Source of the DNA: Bacillota bacterium
Lineage (GTDB): Bacteria > Bacillota > Clostridia > Lachnospirales > WQUN01
Assembly: GCA_009782085.1 (NCBI GenBank)
Contig: WQUN01000018.1
Coordinates: forward strand, 1 to 7,723
Reading direction: 5' to 3'
Length of the DNA stretch: 7,723 nt
In this document: positions 6,399 through 7,723 of the stretch, piece by piece
How the letters are laid out: each line of letters begins with the position of its first letter
Position numbering within the stretch: position 1 is the first letter of the stretch
The notes under the pieces: generated by a model
Seen by the model: only the letters and a program-made list of their open reading frames with translations
Told to the model about the DNA's origin: nothing
Database searches by the model: none
Position numbers and translations under genes: made by a program

Positions 6399-6426
6399 TT
6401 GATACGGATTTTGGTTATGGTATAAT
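6399..6426 (+). promoter_or_regulatory. Sigma70-type promoter of hisG
   Basis: TTGATA (6399-6404) and TATAAT (6421-6426) are separated by 16 bp. Transcription would start near 6433, giving a leader of about 50 nt before the hisG ATG. I see no attenuator or riboswitch in that leader. Confidence 0.75.
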
Positions 6427-6483
6427 GGACTTATTTGAAAGCAACGACAGTTATCGCTGCACAAAATTCGGGGGTGTCTTGCC

Positions 6484-7398
6484 ATGAAGCTGCGGCTGGG
6501 TTTGCCGACGGGAAGTTTGCAGGAATCGACTTTTGAATTATTCAGGCAGGCGGGTTTCAGGATTTCGAATACCAGCCGGTCTTACTTTCCGGTGGTCAAC
6601 GACCCGGAGCTGGAGATTTTGCTGATGCGGGCCCAGGAAATACCGCGCTATGTTCATGAGGGAGTATTGGACGCGGGGATCAGCGGTCTGGATTGGATCA
6701 TGGAAAACGGCGCCAACGTGGTGGAAGTCGCCGACATGGTCTATTCCAAGAGCACGCCCAACCCGATCAGGCTGGTGATAGCCGTCGCGGAGGACAGCGG
6801 GATCAAAAACGTCGGCGACCTAAACGGCAGGCGCGTGGCGGCGGAGCAGGTCAACAACACCGAAAAATATCTGCGGGAGCACGGCGTTACGGCGGCGGTC
6901 GAGTTTTCATGGGGCGCCACGGAAGTGAAGGTGCCACATCTGGTGGACGCCATAGCCGATCTCACCGAGACCGGCAGTTCCCTGGCCGCCAATAAACTCA
7001 GGATCATCGCCACGATACTCGAGTCCACGACAAAACTGCACGCCAATCGCGCGGCCTGGGAGGATCCCTGGAAGAGGGAGAAGCTCCAAAACCTGTCCGT
7101 GTTGCTTCAGGGCGCTCTCCGGGCTAGGGCTAAAGTGGGGCTGAAGATGAACGTGCCGGAGGAGGCGCTGGACAGAATACTGAGCGTTCTTCCGGCCATG
7201 AAACAGCCGACCGTATCCAAGCTGGTGGGCGGCGGCCGGGCGGACGGCGCAGCGGACGCGCCGCCGCCTGCCGGCGCGGCCTGGGTCGCCATCGAAACCA
7301 TCCTCGACGAGATCCAGGCGCGGGATCTGATCCCGGCGCTGAAAGCCGCCGGCGCGCAGGATATCATCGAGTATCCGCTGCTAAAGGTCATACCCTGA
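6484..7398 (+). CDS. hisG: ATP phosphoribosyltransferase, long form (HisG)
   Basis: 304 residues. HisG joins ATP and PRPP to make phosphoribosyl-ATP, the first step of histidine synthesis, in the cytosol. The N-terminus LRLGLPTGSLQ, the DAGISGLDWI segment (63-72) and the PRPP-binding stretch DAIADLTETGSSLAANKLR (155-173) are clear. Residues from about 210 form the regulatory HisG_C domain of the long form, ending in DIIEYPLLKVIP. Long-form HisG is hexameric, feedback-inhibited by histidine, and does not need HisZ. A Gly/Ala/Pro-rich stretch at about 249-264 looks like an insertion in a loop of the regulatory domain. A GGGGGTG site precedes the ATG. No other his gene is adjacent; the next gene runs in the opposite direction. 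Confidence 0.96.
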   Translation: MKLRLGLPTGSLQESTFELFRQAGFRISNTSRSYFPVVNDPELEILLMRAQEIPRYVHEGVLDAGISGLDWIMENGANVVEVADMVYSKSTPNPIRLVIAVAEDSGIKNVGDLNGRRVAAEQVNNTEKYLREHGVTAAVEFSWGATEVKVPHLVDAIADLTETGSSLAANKLRIIATILESTTKLHANRAAWEDPWKREKLQNLSVLLQGALRARAKVGLKMNVPEEALDRILSVLPAMKQPTVSKLVGGGRADGAADAPPPAGAAWVAIETILDEIQARDLIPALKAAGAQDIIEYPLLKVIP

Positions 7399-7407
7399 GG
7401 ACCGGCG

Positions 7408-7719
7408 TTACCGGGACAACAAGGGCGATATCATATCCAGCAGCCTCGCCTTTGTCCCGGCGTCGGCGTCCCTGCCCGCCGTCTCGCCGTTCTTAAACAC
7501 GAAAACCGTCGGGATCGACATGACGTCGTATCTGTCCGCGAGATCCCCGCGCTCCTCGGTATCGACGGAGTAGAAGTCGATTCTGTCGGCGTATTCTTCC
7601 GAGACAGCTTCGAAAACAGGCTTGAACCGCCTGCAGTCCGGGCACCAGTCCGCCGTGAAATTCACGGCGGCCGGCTTTTGGCTCTTTCGCAGGATTTCGT
7701 CAAAATCCCTCGAACCCAC
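7408..7719 (-). CDS. Thioredoxin-like protein with WCPDC active site (possibly 5'-incomplete)
   Basis: 103 residues from a GTG at 7719. The active site is WCPDC (26-30), preceded by VNFTAD. The conserved cis-proline is in SIPT, and the C-terminus FVFKNGE continues to a short helix. The length fits a single cytosolic thioredoxin domain without a signal peptide. Thioredoxins reduce disulfides; CPDC replaces the classical CGPC, which places this among thioredoxin-family variants of uncertain partner. The frame stays open to the right edge, so the true start and RBS may lie outside, although the GTG gives a normal N-terminus. It converges on hisG with a 9-bp gap. Confidence 0.88.
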   Translation of the reverse strand: MGSRDFDEILRKSQKPAAVNFTADWCPDCRRFKPVFEAVSEEYADRIDFYSVDTEERGDLADRYDVMSIPTVFVFKNGETAGRDADAGTKARLLDMISPLLSR

Positions 7720-7723
7720 TTGC

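Noticed and set aside
4134..6425. Very long open frame on the plus strand opposite kimA and moxR
   Set aside because: It is antisense to two clearly conserved proteins, its product is a His/Arg/Asp-rich chain without domain patterns, and it has no ribosome binding site. It follows from G+C-rich codon bias.
6240..6485. Extended kimA N-terminus up to 6485
   Set aside because: The extra 82 residues do not resemble KimA, cover both promoters, and overlap the hisG start. The ATG at 6239 has its own RBS.

Overview
The window is bacterial chromosome of fairly high G+C, with tightly packed genes, short intergenic gaps, strong GGAGG-type ribosome binding sites and sigma70-like promoters. The gene set (a KimA/YdaO-type potassium importer, a MoxR-DUF58-membrane protein cluster, long-form HisG, and a protein with peptidoglycan-binding repeats typical of Gram-positive cell-wall proteins) suggests a high-G+C member of the Bacillota (clostridial or Negativicutes-like) or a similar anaerobe. 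This placement is a low-confidence inference.

Layout, left to right. Positions 1-836 (minus strand, running off the left edge) encode the most unusual gene. Its N-terminus aligns without gaps to eukaryotic ubiquitin over about 59 residues, at roughly half identity. Five 12-residue tandem repeats follow, then two nearly identical peptidoglycan-binding domains. Upstream of it, 910-1009 is a 100-bp imperfect palindrome flanked by TAA, resembling a MITE. Next comes a minus-strand cluster read from right to left: kimA-like potassium importer (4374-6239), MoxR-type AAA+ ATPase (3383-4333), DUF58 protein (2268-3386, ATGA overlap with moxR), and a polytopic membrane protein with a DUF4129-like tail (1055-2239). 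Gaps of 40, -4 and 28 bp suggest one transcript from a promoter near 6300-6327. The plus-strand hisG (6484-7398) diverges from kimA with its own promoter (6399-6426). It converges, 9 bp apart, on a minus-strand thioredoxin-like gene (7408-7719) at the right edge.

How the genes work together. MoxR ATPases usually act with DUF58/vWA-like proteins and a transglutaminase/DUF4129 membrane protein in maturing envelope complexes. Here the third partner keeps the membrane scaffold and tail but has no transglutaminase core. The ubiquitin-like/peptidoglycan-binding gene lies just downstream on the same strand, and both groups point to the cell envelope. The palindromic element separates them, so a functional link is only a hypothesis. 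HisG and the thioredoxin are housekeeping genes; hisG stands apart from any other histidine gene visible here.

The main novelty candidate is the ubiquitin-like domain fused to cell-wall-binding domains. It lacks a signal peptide, the ubiquitin hydrophobic patch and a visible terminal di-glycine tail, which argues for a structural or adaptor role rather than protein conjugation. The repeat block looks like serial duplication of the ubiquitin segment around residues 58-65.
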